A DNA stretch of 64,000 nucleotides from an uncultured Marinobacter sp. (GCF_913055835.1 NZ_CAJXKQ010000007.1:62001-126000); one strand, 5' to 3'; numbered from the stretch's first letter, positions 19,040-28,097 are shown. Numbers and translations are program-made. The notes: a model not told the origin generated them from the sequence alone.

Positions 19040-19894
19040 CTAATGGGCGTGCATTCCGGCAAACTCGAGAATCCTGTCTTTTTCAGTGTGAAGAGTTATC
19101 TCGATACCGTCGCCCGCCAGGTTGGCAAGGGTTTCCTCGAAAGCCTCTACACGAAGGTCATTAACCTGTCCAGGCTCCGGGCCTTTAACCGGAAATAACA
19201 CGGGGCCTTTCAGCAGATGCCGCTTGCGGAGCTGATCCACTTTCAGCTTCCACTTGCCACCATGTTCGATAATGGCCGTGGAATCGGTCTGCCCCAGGAA
19301 CAGGGGCTTGATTACCCGAATGGCCTCGTTGTCCTTTTGCTCAACGAAGGGGAAGGTGACTCCGTATAGCTGATCTTCGATCCGACGCTTGGTAAAACGC
19401 TTTGCCAGATCCCGCTGTTCCAGGAGTTGCTTGATGCCCTTCTCGAGAATGGTCTCCTGATATTCCCTAGTGACGAAGTTCCGGCCAACGTAATATTCGT
19501 AGAGCTCAGCCAGTGTTTGCTCTGGATTCTCCGCCAGCACTGCCCGCTGCTCGCTGAAACGCACGATGGTTTCACGAGGTCGGATCAGTTCCTGAAACAG
19601 ACCTTTGTGAAATCCATAATGCCGGTCGTTGTCACCAAACTCGCCGACCTGGTCTTTGAGCATGCCCTGTACTCTGCGCAGCTCAGCATCCAGATTCGCC
19701 ATGGTTTTGAGGTACAGTCCCCGGTCCAGCTCCTCAAAGAACTGGGTGATACGGGCATGCTTTTTCCGAAGCAGTTTAAAGCCCAAGTAGCGGGTTTTCG
19801 GTGCCCACAGCAAAATACCGACGTTGGCGAACTCGCCCGTCTCGATATAAGGCATAAACCGTACGATGGCGTATTGGCACGCTATTCTTTTCAT
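19040..19894 (-). CDS. DUF3037 domain-containing protein
   Basis: A 284-residue soluble protein whose start (MKRIACQYAIVRFMPYIETGEFANVG) fits the DUF3037 family. I used the ATG at 19894 because the conserved part begins there, although a longer frame runs to 19945. DUF3037 genes are often next to a HipA-like kinase gene, but no such gene is seen here: upstream is a divergent DUF6933 gene and downstream a 240-base gap. The function is unknown. It opens a run of small accessory-type genes. Confidence 0.75.
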   Translation of the reverse strand: MKRIACQYAIVRFMPYIETGEFANVGILLWAPKTRYLGFKLLRKKHARITQFFEELDRGLYLKTMANLDAELRRVQGMLKDQVGEFGDNDRHYGFHKGLFQELIRPRETIVRFSEQRAVLAENPEQTLAELYEYYVGRNFVTREYQETILEKGIKQLLEQRDLAKRFTKRRIEDQLYGVTFPFVEQKDNEAIRVIKPLFLGQTDSTAIIEHGGKWKLKVDQLRKRHLLKGPVLFPVKGPEPGQVNDLRVEAFEETLANLAGDGIEITLHTEKDRILEFAGMHAH

Positions 19895-20075
19895 CGGTAA
19901 GTCCGCTATTCTCGTTTTGAGGAAGCACGGATTAGATCCTTCCATTTTATTTCACTACTGATCCCCCGACCGTGTTCAGTAAGAGCTAACCCCATAAAAC
20001 ATAAACTCCGTCTTATTTCATCGCAAATCGAAGGAAGCAATAACAGGGCCTCAGAAAGGACACAGTAAGAAACCC

Positions 20076-20633
20076 ATGATCCGCCTCCACTGCACCAAGA
20101 AACTGCTGGCAAAACTGCCGCTGGATTCGTCCGCTCGTCTCAAACGCCAACTGCCGATCCCACATGCCGCTAATGACGAGCCTGAGAGCCCGCTTAGCGG
20201 CTGGCACGCCAACCTGCTTACAATCCAGCGCCGCAACTGCGTGTTTTTTGTTCACGACCGCACCCGCTTTCCGTTGCTGGCAACCTGCCTGACAAAACCG
20301 GACTTCGCGGAGCTGGACTGGTGGTTTCAGGATGCATTGATGAACACGCTGCTCAAGTCCGGCGCGAATCAGGCACAGATGGACGCTGCCGAAAGCGCCC
20401 TCGCAGAACTGGTTTGCGACTTGGAGTGCGACCGTTCCGTGCAGGCGACCATGAACCGGATGGGGCAGGATCTTGAGCATCAGATCTGGTATGACCGGCT
20501 GTCAATCAGCGATCTTGCACCCTACAGAACCGGCGCGTGGCTGGCGGAAAGGCCCTGCACGGTTAAGGGAGTCAAAGGCGCGATCTGGCCGCAGCGGGAG
20601 ATGTTGGCGTTGTTGGATACCATTAATCGATAG
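20076..20633 (+). CDS. DUF6933 domain-containing protein
   Basis: A 185-residue soluble protein that fits DUF6933: it starts MIRLHCTKKLLAKLP and contains GWHANLLTIQRRNCVFFVHD and the C-terminal LAERPCTVKGVKGAIWPQ. Most of the protein is one compact domain with no recognised active site. AGAAAGGA lies upstream of the ATG. It overlaps by 11 bases the end of the convergent DNA-binding-protein gene, so the two share a terminator region. Confidence 0.75.
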   Translation: MIRLHCTKKLLAKLPLDSSARLKRQLPIPHAANDEPESPLSGWHANLLTIQRRNCVFFVHDRTRFPLLATCLTKPDFAELDWWFQDALMNTLLKSGANQAQMDAAESALAELVCDLECDRSVQATMNRMGQDLEHQIWYDRLSISDLAPYRTGAWLAERPCTVKGVKGAIWPQREMLALLDTINR

Positions 20634-21156
20634 CGCTTTGTTGTCTTAACTGCGCCTGCAATCGATGATCGATCCGCCCTGCTTCGCGCACCATATTCAC
20701 GCCCATGCTTACTCGGGCCACGTCCATTAGATCAGCCGGAATCGCTCGCTTCTGTGTTTCGGAGAACCAGGCAAGGACATCACACAGATGCCAGATTGCT
20801 GACGCGCCCTCATGGACCGGCATTGGAAAACTGGCCAGATGGGTTTGAATGAGCTTTCGCATGTTCTGGCGGGAAAACATCAGCAGGCTCGCCATGTCGG
20901 AAATACCCACAAAATCCGGCCCGGCCTCCACCAAGCGGGCCTCAGGAACCGCCCGTTGCACATCCTGCAGCGCGCTCAGCATGGCTTGTTCTGCTGACTC
21001 GGCCTCGCGTGTAAAATTCAGAGCGAGCCGGCCTTTTTGGCCGAGGCCGATGATCGCGTCGTCGCATCCCGCTTGAAACAATGAGCTCTCTAGCTGGTCC
21101 TGTGCAAAGTCTGGTGGAACTGAAAATTTAAGCGTGAAGTCGTATTCACGGTTCAT
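20623..21156 (-). CDS. Small protein with AlpA-like helix-turn-helix
   Basis: A 177-residue protein in two parts. Residues about 1-85 are an alpha/beta region with no recognised fold. Residues about 85-140 contain VGISDMASLLMFSRQNMRKLI, a pattern like the winged helix of AlpA/MerR-like DNA-binding proteins, followed by GASAIWHLCDVLAWF. The ATG at 21156 has GGAG nine bases upstream and is preferred over the TTG at 21165. Likely a regulator; no operator was identified. Confidence 0.5.
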   Translation of the reverse strand: MNREYDFTLKFSVPPDFAQDQLESSLFQAGCDDAIIGLGQKGRLALNFTREAESAEQAMLSALQDVQRAVPEARLVEAGPDFVGISDMASLLMFSRQNMRKLIQTHLASFPMPVHEGASAIWHLCDVLAWFSETQKRAIPADLMDVARVSMGVNMVREAGRIDHRLQAQLRQQSAID

Positions 21157-21264
21157 GATCTTCAACTCCGTTAGCCATTCAATTCCGCGTAGACTTGCGC
21201 CGCTTCAATATCTTTGTTCGCATGTCTCGTGCGGGGCATTCTTGCCATCCCTTGGACAAACAAT

Positions 21265-21300
21265 ACACAACAAGGTTGTCATTCGACAACCTTGTTGTGT
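21265..21300. terminator. Perfect 16-bp hairpin after the ABZJ_00895-type gene
   Basis: Arms 21265-21280 (ACACAACAAGGTTGTC) and 21285-21300 are perfectly complementary with a four-base loop, 7 bases beyond the stop at 21308. Read leftward, the right half is followed by a T-rich stretch. A terminator is the simplest reading; its perfection would also suit a protein-binding palindrome. Confidence 0.5.
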
Positions 21301-21307
21301 CGGAAAG

Positions 21308-21742
21308 TTAGGCCGGATTCAACTTCATGTGATACCGCCGCGCCAACTTGCCAAAGATCAGCAAACACACGAAGGTCTGCAAGAGAGCGGCAATGACAAA
21401 GCCGATCATCAGAATGCCCAGCGAAAGCTCTGAGATAACCAGCATGACATCACCAATCGCCGGGGCGTCGGTTGAAACGAATAGCAGGGCGATTAGGGAA
21501 ATGAACGAGACAATCAGCGCACTGATGTTCGCAGAGACAGACATTATCCAGTTCTCCCGGAACGTGGGCGCACGGCCGAACGCCGAAACCGAAGCGACCA
21601 TGGCGCCATAGGAGGCGCCAATCATAGCACTGATCTGCACGCCGGCATTCATCTCGATGTTGAATACCTCACCGATGGTAATAATGCAGAGCTGGAAGGC
21701 TGCGTAGAGGCCGGTGAAGTTGAGGATTGTTTTGATAATCAT
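21308..21742 (-). CDS. ABZJ_00895 family small membrane protein
   Basis: A 144-residue protein with four predicted membrane segments (for example IIIKTILNF-type start, ISALIVSFISLIALLFV, LGILMIGFVIAALLQTF) and a short basic tail. The ATG at 21742 precedes the first hydrophobic segment; an upstream extension would add an unrelated soluble stretch. The family has no known function. It lies downstream of two other small membrane proteins and the PAAR gene, so a part in immunity is possible but unproven. Confidence 0.6.
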   Translation of the reverse strand: MIIKTILNFTGLYAAFQLCIITIGEVFNIEMNAGVQISAMIGASYGAMVASVSAFGRAPTFRENWIMSVSANISALIVSFISLIALLFVSTDAPAIGDVMLVISELSLGILMIGFVIAALLQTFVCLLIFGKLARRYHMKLNPA

Positions 21743-21912
21743 GTTTGAGCTTCCTTGCTTTTTCGTTTTTGAATTTGCTGACACGTTCTGAAGAACTTCG
21801 AAATCTTGGACACTCGCGCACGCTGCGAAGATTCGCCATTCCTCACTCACGGTTGCGCGCCTCTTAGCTCAGCTCTGTAACAGAAAATGGGTTGTTTACA
21901 GCAGGCGACTCT

Positions 21913-22311
21913 TCACTCAGCAATAACCAAAAAAATGGCCGACATTGTAAATATCATTGCGCATGCAAAAGTAAAGGTGACCGGAATAAGCGCCCACAGC
22001 TTTAAATGCCTGGGCGTCGCCCCATCCTCTTTACCCATTCGCGACGCAACTTTGCTACCGATCACCGGGAGATTCCTGTAGAAGAAAAAGGCCCAGACGT
22101 TCATCGCACGAACCCACCTTCCCCAGGGACCATCGCCCCACAGAGTTTTTGTCATATCCAGGTAGGCGCCGGGCGCGGCAATCTTGGCCTCTGCCAGGCG
22201 TATCCTCGAAAACGCTACTGTCACTGTAAACAGAATTCCCAGTAAGCCGCCTATCATGGAGGCAATCCCCAAGAACGCTGAAATAACTGTGAGCTTCTCA
22301 ATCAACAACAA
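21913..22311 (-). CDS. Small membrane protein B, candidate immunity protein
   Basis: A 132-residue protein with an N-terminal membrane segment pair region and a C-terminal membrane segment (FTFACAMIFTMSAIFLV). It resembles the preceding 131-residue protein: both have a basic central RxMxxxNVxAxxxFRxxPxxxxxxAS pattern and the same hydrophobic layout. There is no ATG; a run of three TTG codons follows GAGG, and 22311 is the first. It lies 80 bases after its paralogue and downstream of the PAAR gene. Immunity function is inferred from this context. Confidence 0.6.
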   Translation of the reverse strand: MLLIEKLTVISAFLGIASMIGGLLGILFTVTVAFSRIRLAEAKIAAPGAYLDMTKTLWGDGPWGRWVRAMNVWAFFFYRNLPVIGSKVASRMGKEDGATPRHLKLWALIPVTFTFACAMIFTMSAIFLVIAE

Positions 22312-22391
22312 TTACCTCACGAATCTTGGCGCCCATAATGGCTCCACCCTTGCTGTCGAGATTCCTCTGACGAATTGCCCCACCCGGTGCC

Positions 22392-22787
22392 TCATTTCAT
22401 AGATTGAATCACCAAATTGGTGACCAAGGTGGTAATGACGGCCAGATACATGAGAAGCATTGGCGTTATAACCCAGGCTTGCCAACTTCGCGGCAAGGGC
22501 ACAGCCGGATCGCCTAGTAAAGATGCGCGTTGCTGGAAAAACGGAGAGGGAATCGCTCGGAAGATCAGATAAGCAAATACATTACTGCTTCTCATCAGTC
22601 GCCCAATGATCTTTCCTTGCCAAATGTACCTAGCTGCTGAAATACCCCCTCTTTCAGTCGCCACACGATCTTCGATTAAAGATACATAACGGAACCCAAC
22701 GGTAATGATGACAAACAACGGTAAAAGACCAACAAATAGACTCAAATACCCTATGTGCGCGAGTACGTAGATAAGTTGGTTACTCAT
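22392..22787 (-). CDS. Small membrane protein A, candidate immunity protein
   Basis: A 131-residue protein with hydrophobic N-terminal (YLSLFVGLLPLFVIITVGF) and C-terminal (MLLMYLAVITTLVTNLV) segments around a basic soluble middle. Its ATG at 22785-22787 overlaps the PAAR gene stop by eight bases (ATGAGTAA), so it should be translated together with the effector candidate. The neighbouring 132-residue gene looks like a diverged duplicate. A membrane immunity protein is what a pore-forming effector would need; this is inference. Confidence 0.65.
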   Translation of the reverse strand: MSNQLIYVLAHIGYLSLFVGLLPLFVIITVGFRYVSLIEDRVATERGGISAARYIWQGKIIGRLMRSSNVFAYLIFRAIPSPFFQQRASLLGDPAVPLPRSWQAWVITPMLLMYLAVITTLVTNLVIQSMK

Positions 22788-24273
22788 CGCTCCGAACCTC
22801 GTAAACCAATTGGCCTGCACCGGCCCCTGCATCACCCATGACTTTTCCGCCTGCCGCACCACCGATGCCGGCAGCGATGATTCCGCAGGCCACGCCGCCT
22901 ATCCCGCCCGTGCCAATGCCAACGACTGTACACAATACCGGCGCTATTGAAGCTCCCATAGCACCACCGATGGCGGAACCCGCAAATCGTCCAGACTCGA
23001 CGTACGCCACTTGCTCACATTCATCCCCTCGCCCAGTCGAACACGCCTCGTAAATCTTGTACCCTGCAAGCCCGGCATCCAGCGCCACAACCAATCGCCC
23101 GCCATGCTCCACAAACCGTGCAGCGCCTGCAGTCCTTGAATAGTGGGTTCCATAGCCCGGAATCGGTCCGACACCCGCCTCTTTCCAATGGTGAACCGTG
23201 CTTTTGGTTGAAAGCCCAAGGGCCTTCTTCAACTTGGAGTTGTCATCGAGCGAAAGGCCTTTTCGCGCCATCTTTCCCAAGGCGAAATCCAGTTTGGTGA
23301 ATAGGGCCCGGCGTTGCTCATAAAACTCAGGCACATTCAGCCTGCCATGTTTTCTGAAGGCATTCTGATACAGCGCCTCAATTTCCTTCAGTGTCGCGTT
23401 AATGCTTTTGATCTGTTGGCCAATCATCGCCGCGCCGGCACCCATGCCAGTCGCCGCATTCGCCGTCATCAGTTCCAGAAGGTCATAATGATCAACGATG
23501 AACTGAGCCTCCTGCTCACTCAGTTGTCGCACCTCCTGATTTATCTGCGCAGCCACTGCCATCAGATCGTTTTCTTTGACCGTACATTCCAGACTTTCAG
23601 GGTCTGCAATAACGATCATTTCGCCGGGTAAAACTCGGTTGCCCAGCCCAGGATTCAGACGCTCAAAATTGTCAGGTTTCGCAGACGCATCACCATAAAG
23701 CTGAGACAACAGTTCGTTGCGGCTCATTGGTTCGCGAACGACATGGAATCCGGGCTCACTCAGATCCCGATTGTCGTGGGCGTCAGGATGAGTTGAATTT
23801 ACTGTGCTGATCGTACTGGGCTTAGTCACGGATGGTGAGTTGGCCGGAGAATTAGGAGGTTCAGCCCGACCTGTGGAGCTAGCCCTCTCTGGCGTTGCCT
23901 GCACAGACTTCGCGGCTGTTGTTAAAGTTACTGCTGCTCTTGGCGTGACGGGGGATACGCCCGAAAATGGCGCAGGCGTGTGAATATCACCAATCACCAC
24001 ACTGCCAGAACCAATCGTCACACCTCCACATGAAATCGCACCGCCTGTCACCGCTGCCGGTTTGCCATTGATCAGGACTGTCGACGAACCCGCAGTAATG
24101 GTCCGCGGATGGGGTGGATGCTTGGGTTTGGAATGAGGTGCCAGCGGGTCGCCTACCCGGGCAACGGGCTTGCCATCAATCATTACATCGGGGGAACCGG
24201 CAATCACCGGGGTGGGAGGGAAACCTTCGTGATCGGAGCCAAGGTCTCCGAGTAGAACTATCGCTTTACTCAT
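22780..24273 (-). CDS. PAAR-domain protein with LysM-like and hydrophobic C-terminal regions, candidate T6SS effector
   Basis: The 497-residue protein begins with a PAAR domain (residues about 1-100; repeated VMIDGKPVARVGD, VLINGKPAAV, VVIGD units) that would cap a VgrG spike. A Ser/Thr/Pro linker and a LysM-like segment (LNPGLGNRVLPGEMIVIADPE) follow, then a helical middle part. Residues about 430-490 are a glycine-zipper hydrophobic stretch (GSAIGGAMGASIAPV; GGIGGVACGIIAAGIGG), suited to membrane insertion. No vgrG or other type VI gene is in the window, so it is an orphan. Two similar membrane proteins follow it. Toxicity is inferred. Confidence 0.75.
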   Translation of the reverse strand: MSKAIVLLGDLGSDHEGFPPTPVIAGSPDVMIDGKPVARVGDPLAPHSKPKHPPHPRTITAGSSTVLINGKPAAVTGGAISCGGVTIGSGSVVIGDIHTPAPFSGVSPVTPRAAVTLTTAAKSVQATPERASSTGRAEPPNSPANSPSVTKPSTISTVNSTHPDAHDNRDLSEPGFHVVREPMSRNELLSQLYGDASAKPDNFERLNPGLGNRVLPGEMIVIADPESLECTVKENDLMAVAAQINQEVRQLSEQEAQFIVDHYDLLELMTANAATGMGAGAAMIGQQIKSINATLKEIEALYQNAFRKHGRLNVPEFYEQRRALFTKLDFALGKMARKGLSLDDNSKLKKALGLSTKSTVHHWKEAGVGPIPGYGTHYSRTAGAARFVEHGGRLVVALDAGLAGYKIYEACSTGRGDECEQVAYVESGRFAGSAIGGAMGASIAPVLCTVVGIGTGGIGGVACGIIAAGIGGAAGGKVMGDAGAGAGQLVYEVRSDE

Positions 24274-24450
24274 GTCGCGTCCTTTGCGTTTTTCCGGGCC
24301 ATCCTGGCCCTTTGGCTGTAAACCGGCAGTTTATACTGAAGCACCCTTCCCGCCAAATCGTTCGGCCCCAGGTTGTGATGTGAGCAAGCCGTTGGAAAAC
24401 GTCAGGCAATAGAGGGCCAGCTCGACGCGAAATCTGGGTGGCCGATATCC

Positions 24451-24484
24451 GCTGTTAACTGTAATATCCGCACAGGTTAACAGC
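24451..24484 (+). promoter_or_regulatory. BirA-like operator upstream of bioA
   Basis: GCTGTTAAC and GTTAACAGC form perfect 9-bp arms with a 16-base spacer, 37 bases before the bioA ATG. The arms and spacing resemble the known biotin operators bound by the biotin-ligase repressor BirA (TTGTAAACC-N15-GGTTTACAA type). Confidence 0.6.
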
Positions 24485-24521
24485 GACAACCCAGAATCCG
24501 ACCGTCTGACGGAGAATTACC

Positions 24522-25874
24522 ATGCGCAATGCTGACCTCGTCACCCGTGGCCTCAAGTCCGTGTGGCACCCCTGCACCCAGATGAAAGACCACGAAGGCG
24601 CCGTGCCCCTGGTGCCCATCAAGCGGGGCGAGGGTGTCTGGCTGGAGGACTTCGAAGGCAATCGCTTTATCGATGCCGTCAGTTCCTGGTGGGTCAATCT
24701 GTTCGGCCACGCCAATCCGAGAATCAACGCCGCCATTCAGAAGCAAATTGGCGAGCTGGAACACGTTATCCTCGCCGGTTTTACCCACGAGCCGGTGGTC
24801 AATCTGTCCGAGCGCCTCATCGAGGTGACTCCGCCCGGCCTGAACAAGGTCTTCTACGCCGACAACGGCTCCTCGGCCATCGAAGCCGCCCTGAAAATGA
24901 GCTTCCACTATTGGAAGAACCACGGCAAACCGGGCAAGAAAAACTTCGTGAACCTGAGCAACAGCTACCATGGTGAAACTCTGGGCGCTCTGGCCCTCGG
25001 CGATGTATCGCTGTACAAGGACACCTATCAGCCATTGCTGATGGAAGTGCTGACGGCCCCTTCACCTGACGCCTTCAACAAGGAGCCAGGTGAGACCGAC
25101 GAGGCCTATGCATTGCGCCAGTTTGAGGCCATGGACAAGCTCCTGGCAGAAAAGCACGACGAAATCTGCGCCGTGGTGGTGGAGCCGCTGATCCAGTGCG
25201 CCGGCGGGATGCGGATGCACCATCCCATCTACCACACCAAGCTGCGGGAAGCCTGCGACCGCTACGGAGTGCACCTGATTGCCGACGAGATTGCCGTTGG
25301 TTTTGGCCGCACCGGTACCCTGTTTGCCTGCGAACAGTCGGGCATCACTCCGGATTTCATGTGCCTGTCCAAGGGACTTACCGCCGGCTACCTGCCACTG
25401 TCCGTGGTGCTGACCACGGATGATGTCTACAACGCTTTTTACGACGACTACGAAACCCTCAAGGCGTTTCTGCACAGCCACAGCTATACCGGCAACCCCA
25501 TTGGCTGCGCCGTGGCACTGGCGACCCTGGATATCTTCCGGGATGACAATGTTATCGAGAGCAACCGTGGGCTCTCCACCTGCATGGCCGAATCCGTTGC
25601 CCACCTTGCGGACCACCCCAATGTCGGAGACATCCGCCAGCACGGTATGACCCTGGCCGTGGAAATGGTAAAAGATAAAGCGTCGAAAACGCCCTTCCCC
25701 TGGCAGGAACGCCGCGGCATTCGCGTTTACCAGCATGCATTAACCCGCCAGGCCTTGCTTCGCCCCCTGGGTAATGTGGTTTACTTCATGCCGCCTTACG
25801 TGATCACCGAGGAGCAGATCCGCCACCTGGCCCAGGTTGCAACGGAAGGCATAGAGATTGCGGTTCGCGACTGA
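24522..25874 (+). CDS. bioA: Adenosylmethionine-8-amino-7-oxononanoate aminotransferase
   Basis: A 450-residue class III aminotransferase that turns KAPA into DAPA in biotin synthesis, using SAM as amino donor. It starts with the typical VWHPCTQMKDHE segment and has SWWVNLFGHANPRIN. It also has YADNGSSAIEAALKM, the PLP-site aspartate in LIADEIAVGFGRTGTLFACE, and the Schiff-base lysine in MCLSKGLTAGYLPLS. The BirA-like operator in front supports the assignment. Other bio genes are not in the window. rsmE follows by 29 bases. Confidence 0.95.
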   Translation: MRNADLVTRGLKSVWHPCTQMKDHEGAVPLVPIKRGEGVWLEDFEGNRFIDAVSSWWVNLFGHANPRINAAIQKQIGELEHVILAGFTHEPVVNLSERLIEVTPPGLNKVFYADNGSSAIEAALKMSFHYWKNHGKPGKKNFVNLSNSYHGETLGALALGDVSLYKDTYQPLLMEVLTAPSPDAFNKEPGETDEAYALRQFEAMDKLLAEKHDEICAVVVEPLIQCAGGMRMHHPIYHTKLREACDRYGVHLIADEIAVGFGRTGTLFACEQSGITPDFMCLSKGLTAGYLPLSVVLTTDDVYNAFYDDYETLKAFLHSHSYTGNPIGCAVALATLDIFRDDNVIESNRGLSTCMAESVAHLADHPNVGDIRQHGMTLAVEMVKDKASKTPFPWQERRGIRVYQHALTRQALLRPLGNVVYFMPPYVITEEQIRHLAQVATEGIEIAVRD

Positions 25875-25903
25875 ACCCCGCCAGGAACCTGAGAGACCAG
25901 CCC

Positions 25904-26638
25904 ATGCGCATACCCCGCATCTACACCGATTCTGCCCTCAGGGAGGGCGGCACTGCCGAACTTGATGACAACGCCGCGCAACATGTCGGCCGGGTATTGC
26001 GCATGCAGCCGGGACAGGAGCTGCTGCTCTTCAACGGCGATGGCAACGACTACCCCGCTACCATCACCAGCGCCAGCAAGAAAAACGTGGAAGTCCAGGT
26101 GGGCGCGCCGCAGGCCAATGCCACCGAATCGCCTCTGGAAATTGTCCTCGGCCAGACCCTCTCCAAGGGTGACCGCATGGACTACGCGGTGCAGAAAGCG
26201 GTGGAAATGGGTGTTACCCGTATCGTGCCGCTAACCACCGAACGATGCGACGTAAAACTCAAGGGCGACCGGGAAGACAAGCGTCTGCGCCACTGGCAAT
26301 CCGTTGCCATCAGCGCCGCCGAGCAGTGCGGGCGCGCCCGGGTACCGGAAATACTGCCGGTGATGACGGTTTCCGAGTGGCTGGAACACAGCCGCGATTG
26401 CGAAGTCCGCCTGGTTCTCCACCACCGCACCGAACACGCCCTGAAGTCCATTATTCCCCCCGAGCGAGTTGCCCTGATGATCGGCCCCGAGGGCGGGCTG
26501 TCTCCGGAGGAAATCACCCAGGCAGAGAAAGAAGGCTTTCTGCCGGTGGCCCTCGGCCCCCGGGTGCTGAGAACCGAAACCGCCCCGGTTGCGGCCATGG
26601 CGCTTTGCCAATGGCTTTGGGGTGACATCGGCAGCTGA
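25904..26638 (+). CDS. rsmE: 16S rRNA (uracil-1498-N3)-methyltransferase RsmE
   Basis: A 244-residue SPOUT-class enzyme. The start (RIPRIYTDSALR) and the HVGRVLRMQPGQELLLFNGDG segment form the RNA-binding PUA-like part. The C-terminal knot shows IGPEGGLSPEEI and LGPRVLRTETAPVAAM, which form the SAM site. It should methylate U1498 of 16S rRNA. It is probably cotranscribed with bioA. Confidence 0.95.
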   Translation: MRIPRIYTDSALREGGTAELDDNAAQHVGRVLRMQPGQELLLFNGDGNDYPATITSASKKNVEVQVGAPQANATESPLEIVLGQTLSKGDRMDYAVQKAVEMGVTRIVPLTTERCDVKLKGDREDKRLRHWQSVAISAAEQCGRARVPEILPVMTVSEWLEHSRDCEVRLVLHHRTEHALKSIIPPERVALMIGPEGGLSPEEITQAEKEGFLPVALGPRVLRTETAPVAAMALCQWLWGDIGS

Positions 26639-26757
26639 CCGATCCCGACCGTGCCGCCGTCTCATGTCGGCACCCAAGTCATTGACATGGAGGGGTGCCA
26701 ACAACATTATCCCTGTCGACTCCGAAAGCAAAAAAACGATCACACGCGAGTAACGGG

Positions 26758-27987
26758 ATGACAAGCCTGCTAAGCACTCAAGAATTCTGGCAATACCTCA
26801 GTATCCCGGTCATTGCCGCCCTGATTGGCTGGACCACCAACTGGCTTGCCATCAAGATGACCTTCTACCCCCTGGAATTCATTGGCAAACCACCGCTGCT
26901 TGGCTGGCAGGGCATTATTCCCTCGAAGGCCCGTAAAATGGCGGCCATCAGTGTCGATGCCACTATCTCCAAGATCGGTACCGTTCGGGAGATCTTCCAG
27001 CAGATTGACCCGAAGGTTCTGGCAACCCACATCGTCCACTCTGTCGAACCCCGCATCGAGGAATACGTGGACGAAATGATGCTCAAGGAATACCCCACTT
27101 TCTGGGAAAACCTGCCCGCCTCTGCCCGGAAGATGGTTTACGACCGCGTCCGCAAATCCACGCCTCAGCTGGTGGACAACCTGGTGGAAGATGTCTCCGA
27201 TAACATCGAAGACCTGCTGGATATCAAAGGCATGGTCATTGACCGCCTGGCCAGCGACAAGGAATTGCTGAACCGGATCTTTATTGAATGCGGTGAGGTG
27301 GAATTCAGGTTCATCATCAACTCGGGTCTCTACTTCGGCTTCCTGTTCGGCCTGATCCAGATGGCGGTCTGGTATGTCTACCCGAGCTGGTGGGTGCTGC
27401 CGTTCTTCGGCCTGCTGGTGGGCTGGGCGACCAACTGGATTGCACTGAACGTTATTTTCCGGCCGCTGCACGCCAAAAAAGTCGGGCCATTCCGCATTCA
27501 GGGCCTGTTCCTGAAACGCCAGCCGGCCGTGGCGGAATCCTTCTGCCACATCGTTACCCACGAGATTCTCACCGTCGGCAACATCATTAACGCGATTCTC
27601 GATGGGCCAAAGGGTGATCGCGCCCGCAACATGGTCAAGAAGCACATCAAACCACTGGTGGATGAAACCGCCGGCATGGGCAAGGCGCTGACCCAGATGG
27701 CCTTCGGCCCCACCGGCTTTGCCACCCTCAAGAACAAGGTGGGCGAAAAAGCCATCGAGATATCCCAAACATCGTTCAACAACCCGGTGTTCGAGAAGGA
27801 CCGGGCCCGGGCCGTGGAATCGATCATGGTTGAACGAATGATTGCCCTGTCTTCCGAAGAATTCCAGGACCTGCTCCGGCCATGTTTCCAAGAGGATGAG
27901 ATCAAGCTGATTCTCGTCGGGGCCTTCCTCGGCTTTGGCGCCGGCATCTGCCAACTGGTGTTCGTGTTCGGGGAATCGTTCCTGTAA
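26758..27987 (+). CDS. DUF445 family membrane protein
   Basis: A 409-residue protein of the DUF445 (YheB-like) family. A membrane segment near the N-terminus ends in GWTTNWLAIKMTF, which recurs as GWATNWIALNVIF at about residue 225. That gives two matched TNW-type motifs flanking a long helical soluble region, and a last hydrophobic segment lies at the C-terminus. I chose ATG 26758, which leaves the first hydrophobic segment at the N-terminus. The function is unknown. Confidence 0.8.
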   Translation: MTSLLSTQEFWQYLSIPVIAALIGWTTNWLAIKMTFYPLEFIGKPPLLGWQGIIPSKARKMAAISVDATISKIGTVREIFQQIDPKVLATHIVHSVEPRIEEYVDEMMLKEYPTFWENLPASARKMVYDRVRKSTPQLVDNLVEDVSDNIEDLLDIKGMVIDRLASDKELLNRIFIECGEVEFRFIINSGLYFGFLFGLIQMAVWYVYPSWWVLPFFGLLVGWATNWIALNVIFRPLHAKKVGPFRIQGLFLKRQPAVAESFCHIVTHEILTVGNIINAILDGPKGDRARNMVKKHIKPLVDETAGMGKALTQMAFGPTGFATLKNKVGEKAIEISQTSFNNPVFEKDRARAVESIMVERMIALSSEEFQDLLRPCFQEDEIKLILVGAFLGFGAGICQLVFVFGESFL

Positions 27988-28097
27988 ATTTCCGCTGCAA
28001 TTCACCGGCTTAAAACCTGTGCAAGGATGCGTCGTGCATCTATACTCTCCGGAACGGAGGTTCATTACTTCGAACAGGTTCGACCCGGAGGCAACGG

